The notes under the pieces were generated by a model. That model ran no database searches, was not told the origin of the DNA, and worked only from the letters and a program-made list of their open reading frames with translations. DNA of 64,000 nt, taken from positions 1 to 64,000 of the forward strand of contig NZ_JAACFU010000013.1 in the NCBI RefSeq assembly GCF_029051725.1. Reading direction: 5' to 3'. Positions within the stretch are counted from its first letter, which is position 1. Each line of letters opens with the position of its first letter. The position numbers and the translations under genes were made by a program. Shown here one piece after another: positions 1-8,704 of this stretch. The stretch is from Bradyrhizobium sp. CSS354. GTDB taxonomy: Bacteria; Pseudomonadota; Alphaproteobacteria; Rhizobiales; Xanthobacteraceae.

Positions 1-28
1 GGGAATCCACAAACGAAAATTGCAAGGT

Positions 29-49
29 TTGGGGGCCTCAAGCCCCCAA
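29..49. other. Short GC-rich hairpin
   Basis: Arms TTGGGGGC and GCCCCCAA flank a five-base loop. There is no T-run after it, so it is only a possible terminator or end of a repeat. The rest of the first 107 bases shows nothing recognisable. Confidence 0.3.
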
Positions 50-140
50 TCCCTGCAATCTCAAATGCCCCCCCAACCGGAAAACTGACTCCTGCTCAAT
101 CGCTTAGAGCCTTGTTCACGGACGACTGACCAGCAATCCC

Positions 141-275
141 GTGATCATCGGCGACGTCTGGTTCGGTGACGGTCCCTACAAATCGAAGGCCGACGCCAAG
201 CTTGCCCGTTCGACCATCCGCGCCTGTCCCCCACCCACGCCTGACGAGGAAAAGGACGAGGACAGCACCAATTAG
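141..275 (+). pseudogene. C-terminal coding remnant or tiny hypothetical protein (44 aa)
   Basis: From a possible GTG the frame reads 44 residues containing GDVWFGDGPYKSKADAK, then an acidic tail and a TAG. The frame is open upstream only to base 108. Third codon positions are strongly G/C, as in real genes of this genome, so the stretch was probably coding. No ribosome-binding site is visible, and the family is not recognised. It may be the end of a truncated gene or a very small protein. Confidence 0.3.
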
Positions 276-287
276 GTCGACAGCGAC

Positions 288-470
288 CTAGTGCAAAACG
301 TTGCCGCTGCGCTCGGCGAGGCCGCGATCGACCGCTGCGGCGTAGGCCTTCGCCAGCTCCGTCTCGAGGTGCTCGTTGATCAGCAGCAGCGCGCGCACGG
401 CACCGCGAAGGTCGCCGTTGCAGCTTGCCACGATCTCGTCGATCGCAGTGTCTTTGGATCTCAGGCTCAT
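288..470 (-). CDS. Small conserved hypothetical protein (60 aa)
   Basis: The start chosen is the ATG at base 470, which has GGAG about seven bases upstream. The longer frame to 539 has no such signal. The product begins MSLRSKDTAIDEIV, contains one amphipathic helix (GAVRALLLINEHLETEL) and ends in a second helix rich in Ala, Arg and Glu. It has no signal peptide or membrane segment and is probably cytosolic. Function is unknown; the compact two-helix shape and G/C-rich third positions support a real gene. Confidence 0.6.
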   Translation of the reverse strand: MSLRSKDTAIDEIVASCNGDLRGAVRALLLINEHLETELAKAYAAAVDRGLAERSGNVLH

Positions 471-796
471 CGAAATTCTCCGGTTCAAATCAGGATAAAT
501 CCTGCCGGTCTTTCCCGCATCCCAGAGGGTTGCGAGCACGATCGGCGCCCACCCGCGTCTAAATGGCGGAACCGACCGTGGCGATTATAAGGAAGCCGCG
601 ATGACGACTGCATGAAGCCGTTCGGGGCTGACTTACCGCGAGAAGTGCCATTGATTTCGTTGCATTTTTTCCTGCTTGAATTATGCACATATCCACAGCC
701 CCGGCCTTTCAAGTGGAGCGCGGAGGCTCCCTGGGCGAAACTGCCGCCTGCAAGCCACGTAACTGCCCTGTGCCCTGGATCGCCCGGATTCTATCC

Positions 797-1753
797 ATGA
801 TCGTGATGTCAGTCGTGACCGCGCTGGTTGTGCTGGCGCTGGTCACGCAGGCCGGCGTCCTCGCCGTGCAACGCGCCTTTCCACCGCAGGGCCGGATGAT
901 CGAGGTCGAGGGTGCGGTGCTTCACCTCGTCGATATCGGCCCGCGCGATTCCGGCCTGCCGGTCGTGATGCTGCACGGCGCGAGCTCCAACCTCGAAGCG
1001 ATGCGGCGGCCGCTCGGCGATCTCCTTGCCAGAGATCATCGCGTCATCCTGATCGATCGTCCCGGCCATGGCTGGAGCACGCGGGCGCGGCGGCAGGATT
1101 CGACGCCGGAGGTGCAGGCGCGGATGATCGATGAGGCGCTCGGCAAGCTTGGGATCGATCGCGCGGTCTTCGTGGTGCATTCCTGGAGCGGTGCGCTCGG
1201 CGCGCGGCTGGCGCTCGATCGTCCCGGCCGCGTCGCGGGCCTTGTGATGCTCGCGCCCGTCACCCATCCCTGGCGCGGCGGCGTCGGCCGCTACAACGAG
1301 ATCATCGCAACGCCCGTGATCGGCCCGCTGCTCGCCTACACCATAACCCTGCCGCTGGGCTATTTCCTGAGCGAGCCCGGCGCGCGCAATGTCTTCCTGC
1401 CGCAAATGATGCCGGATGGCTTTGTGCAGGACTCCGCGACGCCGCTGCTGCTGCGCCCGCGCGAGTTCATCGCCAATGCCTATGATCTGGTGACCCTGAA
1501 GGAAGCGGTCGCCGCGCAGGTCGCGCGCTACGGCGAGATATCGGCGCCGGTCACAATCATCGCCGGCGAACCCGACAAGACGGTGAAGACCGACATTCAC
1601 GCGCGCCCGTTCGCCGCGACCGTACAGAATGCGAAGCTGATCGTGCTGCCCGATCTCGGCCACATGGTGCAGAACGCGGTGCCTGATCTCGTGAAGACCG
1701 AGATCGAGACGATGATCGGAAACATCGTTCCGGCGCAGGCGGCCGCCGATTAG
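797..1753 (+). CDS. Membrane-anchored alpha/beta-hydrolase
   Basis: The 318-residue product starts with an uncleaved hydrophobic helix (about residues 5-24) and continues as an alpha/beta-hydrolase fold. The oxyanion-hole motif LHGASS follows strand 3 (HG at residues 60-61). The nucleophile elbow is VHSWSG with Ser129. A late Asp lies in GEPDKTVK and the catalytic His in DLGHMVQ, giving a complete triad. The substrate cannot be told from sequence. The start at 797 was preferred because it opens directly into the membrane helix; 806 is an alternative. The gene converges on the cytochrome c gene, leaving only 18 bases between stops. Confidence 0.8.
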   Translation: MIVMSVVTALVVLALVTQAGVLAVQRAFPPQGRMIEVEGAVLHLVDIGPRDSGLPVVMLHGASSNLEAMRRPLGDLLARDHRVILIDRPGHGWSTRARRQDSTPEVQARMIDEALGKLGIDRAVFVVHSWSGALGARLALDRPGRVAGLVMLAPVTHPWRGGVGRYNEIIATPVIGPLLAYTITLPLGYFLSEPGARNVFLPQMMPDGFVQDSATPLLLRPREFIANAYDLVTLKEAVAAQVARYGEISAPVTIIAGEPDKTVKTDIHARPFAATVQNAKLIVLPDLGHMVQNAVPDLVKTEIETMIGNIVPAQAAAD

Positions 1754-1771
1754 CGGCCGCCGTTCAGCCGT

Positions 1772-2167
1772 TTACTGCTTGATCTTCCCGTCCTTGTCGA
1801 ACTGCGACACATAGGCCCAGAGATTGTTGATCTCGGTCTCGTTCTTGATACCGGCGAACGCCATCTTGGTGCCGGGGATCTTGGCCTTGGGGTCCTTGAT
1901 GTATTCCTTGAACACGGCCTCGTTCCAGGTGATGCCGGAATTCTTGTTGGCGTCGGAATAAGTGTAGTCCGGCGCGGTGCCGGACTTGCGGCCGTCGAGG
2001 CCGTTGAGCTCGGGGCCGACCTTGTTCTTGGCGCCTTCGCCGATCGCGTGACAGGCCAGGCATTTGTTGAACGACGACTTGCCGGCCGCGACGTCCTGCG
2101 CCATCGCGCTGGGTGCGGTGGCAATCGCGGTGAGGATGGTCAATGCGCCAAAAATCAGTTTTGTCAT
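1772..2167 (-). CDS. Periplasmic class I cytochrome c (c550/c2 type)
   Basis: The 131-residue protein has a Sec signal peptide ending near AMAQ (residues 20-24). A single haem-binding CLACH follows (Cys36, Cys39, His40), and Met102 in PGTKMAFAG is the expected sixth ligand. Length and motif order fit soluble class I cytochromes c that carry electrons between the bc1 complex, oxidases and reductases in the periplasm. The gene is monocistronic and divergent from glcD. The ATG at 2167 was chosen over a longer frame because the signal peptide starts there. It resembles the CycA/c550 group of bradyrhizobia, but that assignment is not certain. Confidence 0.88.
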   Translation of the reverse strand: MTKLIFGALTILTAIATAPSAMAQDVAAGKSSFNKCLACHAIGEGAKNKVGPELNGLDGRKSGTAPDYTYSDANKNSGITWNEAVFKEYIKDPKAKIPGTKMAFAGIKNETEINNLWAYVSQFDKDGKIKQ

Positions 2168-2440
2168 CGGGTGCTCTTCGTCTCTTCCCTGGGGGCTGGT
2201 CTGTTGCTTGCCTGATCGGCAATGGTCGGACCTGCCGGTTTTGGCAGGCCTGCCGGGATTGGACAAGCCGCCAAGCTATGACAGGTTTCACGATTTCCTA
2301 CTTGTCCCAGAGCGAACTCGCGCAGGATCGTCGATCCGACTTTCGGATGGCCTACCCAAACCACCGCGGACGTGGTTGATTTACCGCGACAAATCGATCA
2401 TGCGGCCTCGGCCGGAAGGATATGCCATGAAGGAAATGTT

Positions 2441-3934
2441 ATGGCCATCATGATGCCCGCGAGCGACCAGGCCGTGCTCGCGCGCCGCGCTGAGATCGTG
2501 GCTGCATTGCGCGCAATCGTGCCGGGCGAAGGCGTGATCGACAGCGCCGCCGAGATGCGGGCCTATGAATCCGACGGATTGACGGCCTATCGGCAGCCGC
2601 CGATGGTCGTGGTGTTGCCTGACACGACCGAGCAGGTTTCGCTCGTCCTGAAATATTGTGCAGGGCAGGGCATCAAGGTGGTGCCGCGCGGCTCCGGCAC
2701 CTCGCTGTCCGGCGGCGCGCTGCCGCTGGAAGACGGCGTGCTCCTGGGCCTCGGCAAGTTCAAGCGCATCCGCGAGATCGATTTCGACAACCGCGCCGTC
2801 GTCACCGAGCCCGGCGTCACCAACCTCGCGATCAGTCAGGCCGTCGCTCATGCCGGATTCTACTACGCGCCGGATCCGTCCTCGCAGATCGCCTGTTCGA
2901 TCGGCGGTAATGTCGCGGAGAATTCCGGCGGCGTGCACTGCCTGAAATATGGCATGACCACCAACAACGTGCTCGGCTGCGAGATCGTGCTGATGAGCGG
3001 CGAGATCCTGCGCATCGGCGGCAAGTCGGCGGAGAACTCCGGCTACGACCTGATGGGCATCATCACCGGCTCCGAAGGCCTGCTCGGCGTCATCACCGAG
3101 ATCACGGTGCGTATCCTGCAAAAGCCGGAGACGGCGCGCGCGCTGATGGTCGGCTTCGCGCAAGTCGAGGCGGCCGGCGAGTGCGTGGCGCGCATCATCG
3201 GCGCCGGCATCATTCCCGGCGGCATGGAGATGATGGACAAGCCTGCGATCCACGCCGCGGAGGCCTTCGTCCATGCCGGCTATCCGCTCGATGTCGAGGC
3301 GCTCCTCATCATCGAGCTCGACGGTCCCAAGATCGAGGTCGACGAGCTGATCACGCGGGTCGAGACGATTGCGAACGCTTGCGGCTCGACCACCTGCCAG
3401 ATCTCGACCTCGGAGGCCGAGCGCAATCTGTTCTGGGCCGGCCGGAAAGCTGCGTTCCCCGCCGTGGGCCGCATCTCCCCGGACTATCTCTGCATGGACG
3501 GCACCATCCCACGCGGTGCGCTGCCGAAGGCGCTGGCGCGCATCCGCGAGCTATCGGAGAAATACCAGCTCGGTTGCGCCAACGTGTTCCATGCCGGCGA
3601 CGGCAATTTGCATCCGCTGATCCTCTATGATGCCAACAAGCCCGGCGAGATCGAGCGCGCCGAGGCCTTCGGCGCCGACATCCTGCGCGCCTGCGTCGAG
3701 TTCGGCGGCGTGCTCACCGGCGAGCACGGCGTCGGCATCGAGAAGCGCGATCTGATGCCGGAGATGTTCAGCGAGATCGACCTCAACCAGCAGCAGCGCC
3801 TGAAATGCGCCTTCGACGCGCAGGGCCTGCTCAATCCCGGAAAGGTGTTTCCGACCCTGCACCGCTGCGCCGAGCTCGGCCGCATGCACGTCCACGCTGG
3901 CAAGCTGGCGTTTCCTGACATCCCGCGATTCTAG
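2441..3934 (+). CDS. glcD: Glycolate oxidase FAD subunit GlcD
   Basis: This 497-residue FAD-linked oxidase oxidises glycolate (or a related 2-hydroxy acid) to the 2-oxo acid. The N-terminal PCMH-type FAD domain shows PRGSGTSLSGGA and PDPSSQIACSIGGNVAENSGG. The C-terminal FAD-oxidase domain ends with HAGDGNLHP and LTGEHGVGIEKR, typical of GlcD/D-lactate dehydrogenases. The ATG at 2441 has AGGA at good spacing. It is the first gene of glcDEF; the order and the presence of GlcE and GlcF make glycolate oxidase more likely than a lone D-lactate dehydrogenase. The intergenic space to the divergent cytochrome gene holds its promoter. Confidence 0.93.
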   Translation: MAIMMPASDQAVLARRAEIVAALRAIVPGEGVIDSAAEMRAYESDGLTAYRQPPMVVVLPDTTEQVSLVLKYCAGQGIKVVPRGSGTSLSGGALPLEDGVLLGLGKFKRIREIDFDNRAVVTEPGVTNLAISQAVAHAGFYYAPDPSSQIACSIGGNVAENSGGVHCLKYGMTTNNVLGCEIVLMSGEILRIGGKSAENSGYDLMGIITGSEGLLGVITEITVRILQKPETARALMVGFAQVEAAGECVARIIGAGIIPGGMEMMDKPAIHAAEAFVHAGYPLDVEALLIIELDGPKIEVDELITRVETIANACGSTTCQISTSEAERNLFWAGRKAAFPAVGRISPDYLCMDGTIPRGALPKALARIRELSEKYQLGCANVFHAGDGNLHPLILYDANKPGEIERAEAFGADILRACVEFGGVLTGEHGVGIEKRDLMPEMFSEIDLNQQQRLKCAFDAQGLLNPGKVFPTLHRCAELGRMHVHAGKLAFPDIPRF

Positions 3935-3997
3935 TGTCGCCTCGCTGCAACGCGCCAAATTTGATTTTCGCTGCAAACTTCGTTACCCGCTACAGGC

Positions 3998-5236
3998 GTG
4001 GATACGCTCAAGGTACGAGACGCTAAAGACGTCGAAGAGGTGGTGCGCGCGGCGATTGCCAATGAGCAGCCGCTCGAGATCATCGGTCATGGCTCCAAGC
4101 GTGGCATCGGCCATGCGATGGCGACCAACGCCGTGCTCGACGTCTCCGCGCTGAATGCCATCACCGCCTACGAGCCCAACGAACTCATTGTCACGCTCCA
4201 GGCCGGGGCGCCGCTGGCCGACGTGCTGTCGCTGATCGATGCCAAGAACCAGCAATTCGCCTTCGAGCCGATGAACACGGCGCCACTGCTCGGCACGCCG
4301 GTATCAGCCACCATCGGTGGCATGATCGCGGCTGGCCTGGCCGGTCCGCGCCGGATCAAAGCGGGCGGGGCGCGCGACCATCTGCTTGGGGCTCATGCCG
4401 TGTCCGGTTTCGGCGACAGCTTCAAGACCGGCGGCAAGGTGGTGAAGAACGTCACCGGCTACGATCTCTGCAAGCTTCTGGCTGGTTCATGGGGCACGCT
4501 GTCGGTCATGACCGAGGTCACACTGAAGGTGATGCCGAAGCCGGAGGCCGAGCGGACGCTGTCGCTGCGCGGGCTCGACGATGCCGCCGCCAACAAGGCG
4601 ATGACCGCGGCGCTCGGCTCGCCCTTCGACGTCTCCGGGGCCGCGCACCTGCCGAAATCGGCGTTCCGGACCAGGATCGAAGGTCTGGGCGATATCGCAG
4701 GCCAAGGCGAGGCGCTGACCGTGCTGCGGCTCGAAGGTATTACCGCCTCGGCCGCCCACCGTGCCGGCTCGCTGCGCGAATTGCTGGCGCCGTTCGGAAC
4801 CGCAACTCTCGTCGAGGATACGGTGTCAGCGGCGCTGTGGACCACGATCCGCGATGTCCTGCCGTTCGCGGCTGCTGGCGTGCTGGGGCCCTGGCCGGTC
4901 TGGCGGATCGTCTGTCCGCCGGCGTCGGGCGCGGCGCTCGGGACGCTGCTGGCGCGCGAGACCGGTGGCGAATTGATCTACGATTGGGGCGGTGGACTGA
5001 TCTGGGCGGCGTTGCCACCGACGCCGGACGCGCATGCCCCGGCCGTGCGCGAACGTGTGAATGCGGCCGGCGGGCACGCCACGCTGATCCGGGCGGCCGA
5101 GGACATCAGGCGCGCGATCGATGTATTCCACCCGCAAGCCCCTGGCCTTGCCGCGCTGAGCGAGCGGGTCCGCGCCAGTTTCGATCCGACGACCATCCTC
5201 AACCGGGGCCGGCTGACGCGGGGCGCTGCCGCATGA
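3998..5236 (+). CDS. glcE: Glycolate oxidase subunit GlcE
   Basis: The 412-residue product is the second flavin-domain subunit of glycolate oxidase. It has a PCMH FAD-binding region with IIGHGSKRGIG near the N terminus, the FEPMNTAPLLGTPVSATIGGM segment split around residues 85-105, and GGKVVKNVTGYDLCKL. Translation starts at GTG 3998, 63 bases after glcD. The stop overlaps the glcF start as ATGA, which indicates translational coupling. It lacks the second catalytic half seen in GlcD, as normal for GlcE. Confidence 0.92.
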   Translation: MDTLKVRDAKDVEEVVRAAIANEQPLEIIGHGSKRGIGHAMATNAVLDVSALNAITAYEPNELIVTLQAGAPLADVLSLIDAKNQQFAFEPMNTAPLLGTPVSATIGGMIAAGLAGPRRIKAGGARDHLLGAHAVSGFGDSFKTGGKVVKNVTGYDLCKLLAGSWGTLSVMTEVTLKVMPKPEAERTLSLRGLDDAAANKAMTAALGSPFDVSGAAHLPKSAFRTRIEGLGDIAGQGEALTVLRLEGITASAAHRAGSLRELLAPFGTATLVEDTVSAALWTTIRDVLPFAAAGVLGPWPVWRIVCPPASGAALGTLLARETGGELIYDWGGGLIWAALPPTPDAHAPAVRERVNAAGGHATLIRAAEDIRRAIDVFHPQAPGLAALSERVRASFDPTTILNRGRLTRGAAA

Positions 5237-6555
5237 AGACCGAATTTTCACTCGCGCAGCTCGCCGATCCAGACATCGCGGAAGCCGACAAGATCCTGCG
5301 CGCCTGCGTCCATTGCGGCTTCTGCACCGCAACCTGTCCGACCTATGTGCTGCTTGGCGACGAACTCGATAGCCCGCGCGGCCGCATCTATCTGATCAAG
5401 GAGATGCTGGAGAAGGACCAGACGCCGACGGCCGAAGTGGTCAAACACGTCGACCGCTGCCTGTCGTGCCTGGCCTGCATGACGACCTGCCCCTCGGGGG
5501 TGAATTACATGCATCTGGTCGATCAGGCCCGGGTCAGGATCGAGCAGCGTTACGAGCGGCCGCTGGCCGAGCGGCTGCTGCGCCGGGTGTTGGCCTTCGT
5601 CCTGCCGGACCCGCAGCGTTTCCGCGCCAGCATGGTGCTGGCACGGCTGGCCCGCCCGCTGGCCGCATTCCTGCCGACGCCCCGGCCATCGGCGACGCCC
5701 GGCATGATCCTGCGCCTCAAGGCGATGCTGGCGCTGGCGCCGAGCCGGCTGCCGCCGCGGGGGCCCGCCGCTGGAAGTGTGTTCGCGGCTCTCGGCAAGA
5801 AGCGCGGCCGGGTCGCGCTGCTCCAGGGCTGCGCCCAGCAGGTGCTGGCGCCGCGCATCAACCAGGCCGCCATCAGTCTCCTCACGCGCCACGGCATCGA
5901 GGTCGTCCTCGCCAGGGACGAGCAGTGTTGCGGCGCGCTGACCCATCACCTCGGCAACGACCAGGACGCATTGGCGCGGGCTCGCGCCAATGTCGCGGCG
6001 TGGCGCGCGGAAGCGGCCGGCGAGGGGCTCGATGCCATCCTGGTGACCGCGTCCGGCTGCGGCACCGTGATCAAGGACTACGGCTATCTTCTGCGAGAGG
6101 ATGCTGCGTTTGCCGCCGATGCGGCGAAGGTCTCCGCGCTCGCCAAGGACATCACTGAATACGTCGCCGGCCTTGGACTCGCGGCCACAGCGCGAAAGGA
6201 CAACATCGTCGTCGCCTATCACTCTGCGTGTTCGTTGCAGCACGGGCAGAAAATCACGGGCCTTCCGAAAGAATTGCTTTCCAATAATGGATTCGTGGTG
6301 AAAGATGTGCCGGAGAGCCATTTGTGTTGCGGTTCGGCGGGCACCTACAACATTCTCCAGCCCGAGCTTGCGGGCCGGTTGCGCGATCGCAAGGTCGCCA
6401 ACATCGCGAGCGTCAAGCCGGACATGATTGCCGCAGGCAATATCGGCTGCATGGTGCAGATTGCCAGTGGCACGTCAGTTCCGGTCGTACACACGATTGA
6501 GCTTCTCGATTGGGCTACGGGCGGGTCGCGGCCGGCATTGAACGCGCAAGACTGA
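5233..6555 (+). CDS. glcF: Glycolate oxidase iron-sulfur subunit GlcF
   Basis: The 440-residue protein carries two [4Fe-4S] clusters near the N terminus: Cys25, 28, 31 and 35 (CVHCGFCTATCP), and Cys76, 79, 82 and 86 (CLSCLACMTTCP). Two CCG-type domains follow, visible as CCGALTHHLG and CCGSAGTYN, the heterodisulfide-reductase-like module of this family. It passes electrons from the GlcD/GlcE flavins to the quinone pool at the inner membrane. It overlaps glcE by four bases and closes the operon. Confidence 0.94.
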   Translation: MKTEFSLAQLADPDIAEADKILRACVHCGFCTATCPTYVLLGDELDSPRGRIYLIKEMLEKDQTPTAEVVKHVDRCLSCLACMTTCPSGVNYMHLVDQARVRIEQRYERPLAERLLRRVLAFVLPDPQRFRASMVLARLARPLAAFLPTPRPSATPGMILRLKAMLALAPSRLPPRGPAAGSVFAALGKKRGRVALLQGCAQQVLAPRINQAAISLLTRHGIEVVLARDEQCCGALTHHLGNDQDALARARANVAAWRAEAAGEGLDAILVTASGCGTVIKDYGYLLREDAAFAADAAKVSALAKDITEYVAGLGLAATARKDNIVVAYHSACSLQHGQKITGLPKELLSNNGFVVKDVPESHLCCGSAGTYNILQPELAGRLRDRKVANIASVKPDMIAAGNIGCMVQIASGTSVPVVHTIELLDWATGGSRPALNAQD

Positions 6556-6654
6556 GCTTTCGAAGGCCGAGCCTTCGAGGGCTGAGCTTTCGTCCGGAGG
6601 TGACGGCTGAAGGCGCCCGATCGACCATTGTTCGGCGGCAACAGGAGGACCACG

Positions 6655-7038
6655 ATGGCGAAAGCGAAGAAGAAGAAAAGCAAGAAGGCCAAAAAGGCCA
6701 AGAAGGCGGTAGCGGCGAAGAAGACCTCAAAGAAGGCAGCCAAAAAATCCGCGAAGAAATCCGCGAAGAAGTCTGCCAAGAAGGCCACAAAGAAATCTGC
6801 GAAGAAGGCCGCGCCAAAGAAGGCCGCCAGGAAGTCGGCCAAGAAGGCCGCTAAGCAGGCTGCCCCTAAGAAGGCCGCCAAGAAGGCTGCGAAGAAAGCG
6901 GCGCCGAAGAAGGCGAAGGCAGCTCCCGCGCCGAAGCCGTCAACACCGGCAGCTCCGGCTCCCGAGCCCGCCGCCGAGACAAGCTGGGCGATGCCTTCGT
7001 CTTCTGCGGACACGACGCCGGCCGAAGGACAAGGTTAG
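6655..7038 (+). CDS. Lysine/alanine-rich histone H1-like protein
   Basis: The 127-residue product is almost entirely Lys, Ala and Ser/Thr, in repeats of the type AAKKSAKKSAKK. It ends in an acidic, Pro/Ala-rich tail (PAPEPAAETSW). Such AlgP/Hc1-like proteins bind DNA non-specifically and compact nucleoid or RNA. The start at 6655 is fixed by AGGAGG seven bases upstream. It follows glcF by 99 bases but has its own strong ribosome site and a strong terminator after it. Family membership is by composition, since low-complexity sequence cannot prove homology. Confidence 0.75.
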   Translation: MAKAKKKKSKKAKKAKKAVAAKKTSKKAAKKSAKKSAKKSAKKATKKSAKKAAPKKAARKSAKKAAKQAAPKKAAKKAAKKAAPKKAKAAPAPKPSTPAAPAPEPAAETSWAMPSSSADTTPAEGQG

Positions 7039-7093
7039 GCCCAAGGTTAGGCAAAGCGCTGGATCCAATCCGACGACCATGATCGACAACAGG

Positions 7094-7121
7094 AAGGCCG
7101 CAGCGATGCTGCGGCCTTTTT
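7094..7121 (+). terminator. Rho-independent terminator after the H1-like gene
   Basis: A perfect 11-bp stem (AAGGCCGCAGC with GCTGCGGCCTT) and a three-base loop are followed by a T-run. A second hairpin (GGGGCCCG with CGGGCCCC) lies at 7199-7222. The remaining leader up to 7449 shows no clear gene. Confidence 0.85.
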
Positions 7122-7449
7122 GCATCGGCGCGACGGCGCGCGCGGGATGGTCTTGTCCGGAAGCAGCCTGATTCGTGGCGCGGGCAGCACGGTACCGCGG
7201 GGCCCGTACTAACCCGGGCCCCCCAGTGCACTTTGGCATGCAAATAATGTGATCAAGAAGACACACAGGCTGACAACCTTCCGTAGAATCGTCAGAACGC
7301 CCAAAAAGTCGGCAGATGCCCGTGTTTTTTGCTTCACGGTTTACGTCACTCCATCCAAATTGCCGCAGTTACGAAATTTTCAATCAGGTCGAGCGTTCCG
7401 GGGGCTTCCGGGATCGGCTGGGGTCTTAGAACTGGTGATGGGGATCGAA

Positions 7450-8454
7450 ATGAAAAAAGTGGCTTTGTTGGCAACGGCGCTGGCAATGGTGACGGGCTCG
7501 GCTTTCGCGGCAGACATGCGAGTGAAGGCGCTGAAGGCCCCGCCGGTCGTCGCGTTTGACCCCTGGGATATCGCCTTCGGCGGCGCCATCATGAGCGACT
7601 ACATCTTCCGCGGCGTCACGCAGTCGAACCACAAGCCGTCGGTCGCGGCCTATTTCGAGCCGCGCTACAACGTCAACAAGGACCTCCAGCTCTACGTCGG
7701 CGTGTCCGCGGAGAGCATCTCCTTCGCCAATCGCGCCGCTGCTGAAGTCGATATCTACGGCGGTATCCGCCCGACCTTCGGCGCCTTCGCCTTCGACATC
7801 GGTGTCTGGGGCTACCTGTATCCGGGCGGCAGCTGCGCCGACAACGTGCTCACCGGCGGCATTCCCGGCGGCAACGTCTGCGGCGTCAGCACGACCACGA
7901 TCTTCCTCGCCGACGGCAACGTCATGAAGAAGGACGTCAGCTTCGTCGAAGTCTACGGCAAGGTGAACTACACCATCAACGACAGCTTCACGGTCGGCGC
8001 GACCGAGTACTACTCGCCGAACTTCCTGAACTCGGGTGCCTGGGGCAACTACGCTTCGTTGACCGCCAAGTACACGGCGCCCAGCACGGCCTTCGGTCCC
8101 TCCGGCATGGGCATGTACGTGTCGGGTGAGTTCGGCCGGCAGTGGTTCGGTACTTCGGACGCCTTCTACGGCACCGGCGTGGGCACCGTTTTCGCCAACG
8201 GTATCCCGTACAAGGACTACAACACCTGGAACATCGGCATCGGCTTCACCTACAAGGTGTTCACGCTGGACCTGCGTTACTCCGACACCGACCTGAACAA
8301 GGGTGATTGCAACGCCTTCACCAGCGCCTTCAACGCCACCGGTACCACCAACGTCACCGCGATCAATCCGGGCGGCGCTGGCTCCAACTGGTGCGGCGCG
8401 GCCGGCATTGCCAAGCTGTCGTTCGACCTGACGGCGATGAGCAACCTGAAGTAA
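7450..8454 (+). CDS. TorF/Gcw_chp-family outer-membrane protein
   Basis: The 334-residue product has a classic signal peptide (MKKVALLATALAMVTGSAFA). The mature part is rich in aromatic and Gly residues with alternating strand patterns, for example AFGGAIMSDYIFRGVTQSN, YVGVSAESIS and FTYKVFTLDLRYSDTD. This fits a beta-barrel of the family seen beside TorF (TIGR02001/Gcw_chp). Four Cys residues could form loop disulfides. Function is unknown; porin-like uptake or surface structure is plausible. ATG 7450 was chosen for its signal peptide; ATG 7438, four codons earlier, is possible. It is a single-gene unit with its own terminator. Confidence 0.82.
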   Translation: MKKVALLATALAMVTGSAFAADMRVKALKAPPVVAFDPWDIAFGGAIMSDYIFRGVTQSNHKPSVAAYFEPRYNVNKDLQLYVGVSAESISFANRAAAEVDIYGGIRPTFGAFAFDIGVWGYLYPGGSCADNVLTGGIPGGNVCGVSTTTIFLADGNVMKKDVSFVEVYGKVNYTINDSFTVGATEYYSPNFLNSGAWGNYASLTAKYTAPSTAFGPSGMGMYVSGEFGRQWFGTSDAFYGTGVGTVFANGIPYKDYNTWNIGIGFTYKVFTLDLRYSDTDLNKGDCNAFTSAFNATGTTNVTAINPGGAGSNWCGAAGIAKLSFDLTAMSNLK

Positions 8455-8480
8455 GCTTCTTCCCGAAGCGACTTTATGAA

Positions 8481-8509
8481 GGGCGGCAGGGCAAACCTGC
8501 CGCCCTTTT
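8481..8509 (+). terminator. Rho-independent terminator after the outer-membrane protein gene
   Basis: GGGCGGCAGG and CCTGCCGCCC form a perfect 10-bp stem around a five-base loop, followed by TTTT. Confidence 0.88.
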
Positions 8510-8548
8510 GCTTTGGGACTTTGGGGCGCCGGGCCGGGGCCCTGCATG

Positions 8549-8656
8549 GTTCGAGACGCCCGCCTCCGGCGGGCTCCTCACTATGAGGGGTCAAAGATTT
8601 CACCGCGAGGACAGACCTCATCCTGAGGGCCCGCCAAAGGCGGGCGTCTCGAAGGA
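8549..8656. repeat. Intergenic inverted repeat of two 40-bp palindromic units
   Basis: Two units, 8549-8588 and 8616-8656, each carry TTCGAGACGCCCGCC or its complement, a small hairpin and CTCATCCTGAGG-like ends. They face each other, so the whole block can fold back on itself. This unit type is common between genes in bradyrhizobia. It separates the outer-membrane gene from the convergent ABC transporter gene. Confidence 0.75.
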
Positions 8657-8704
8657 GGGCCGCAACGAAGGGCCATAATAGCCTCAGGGCTCGGTCGAGC
8701 CGTC

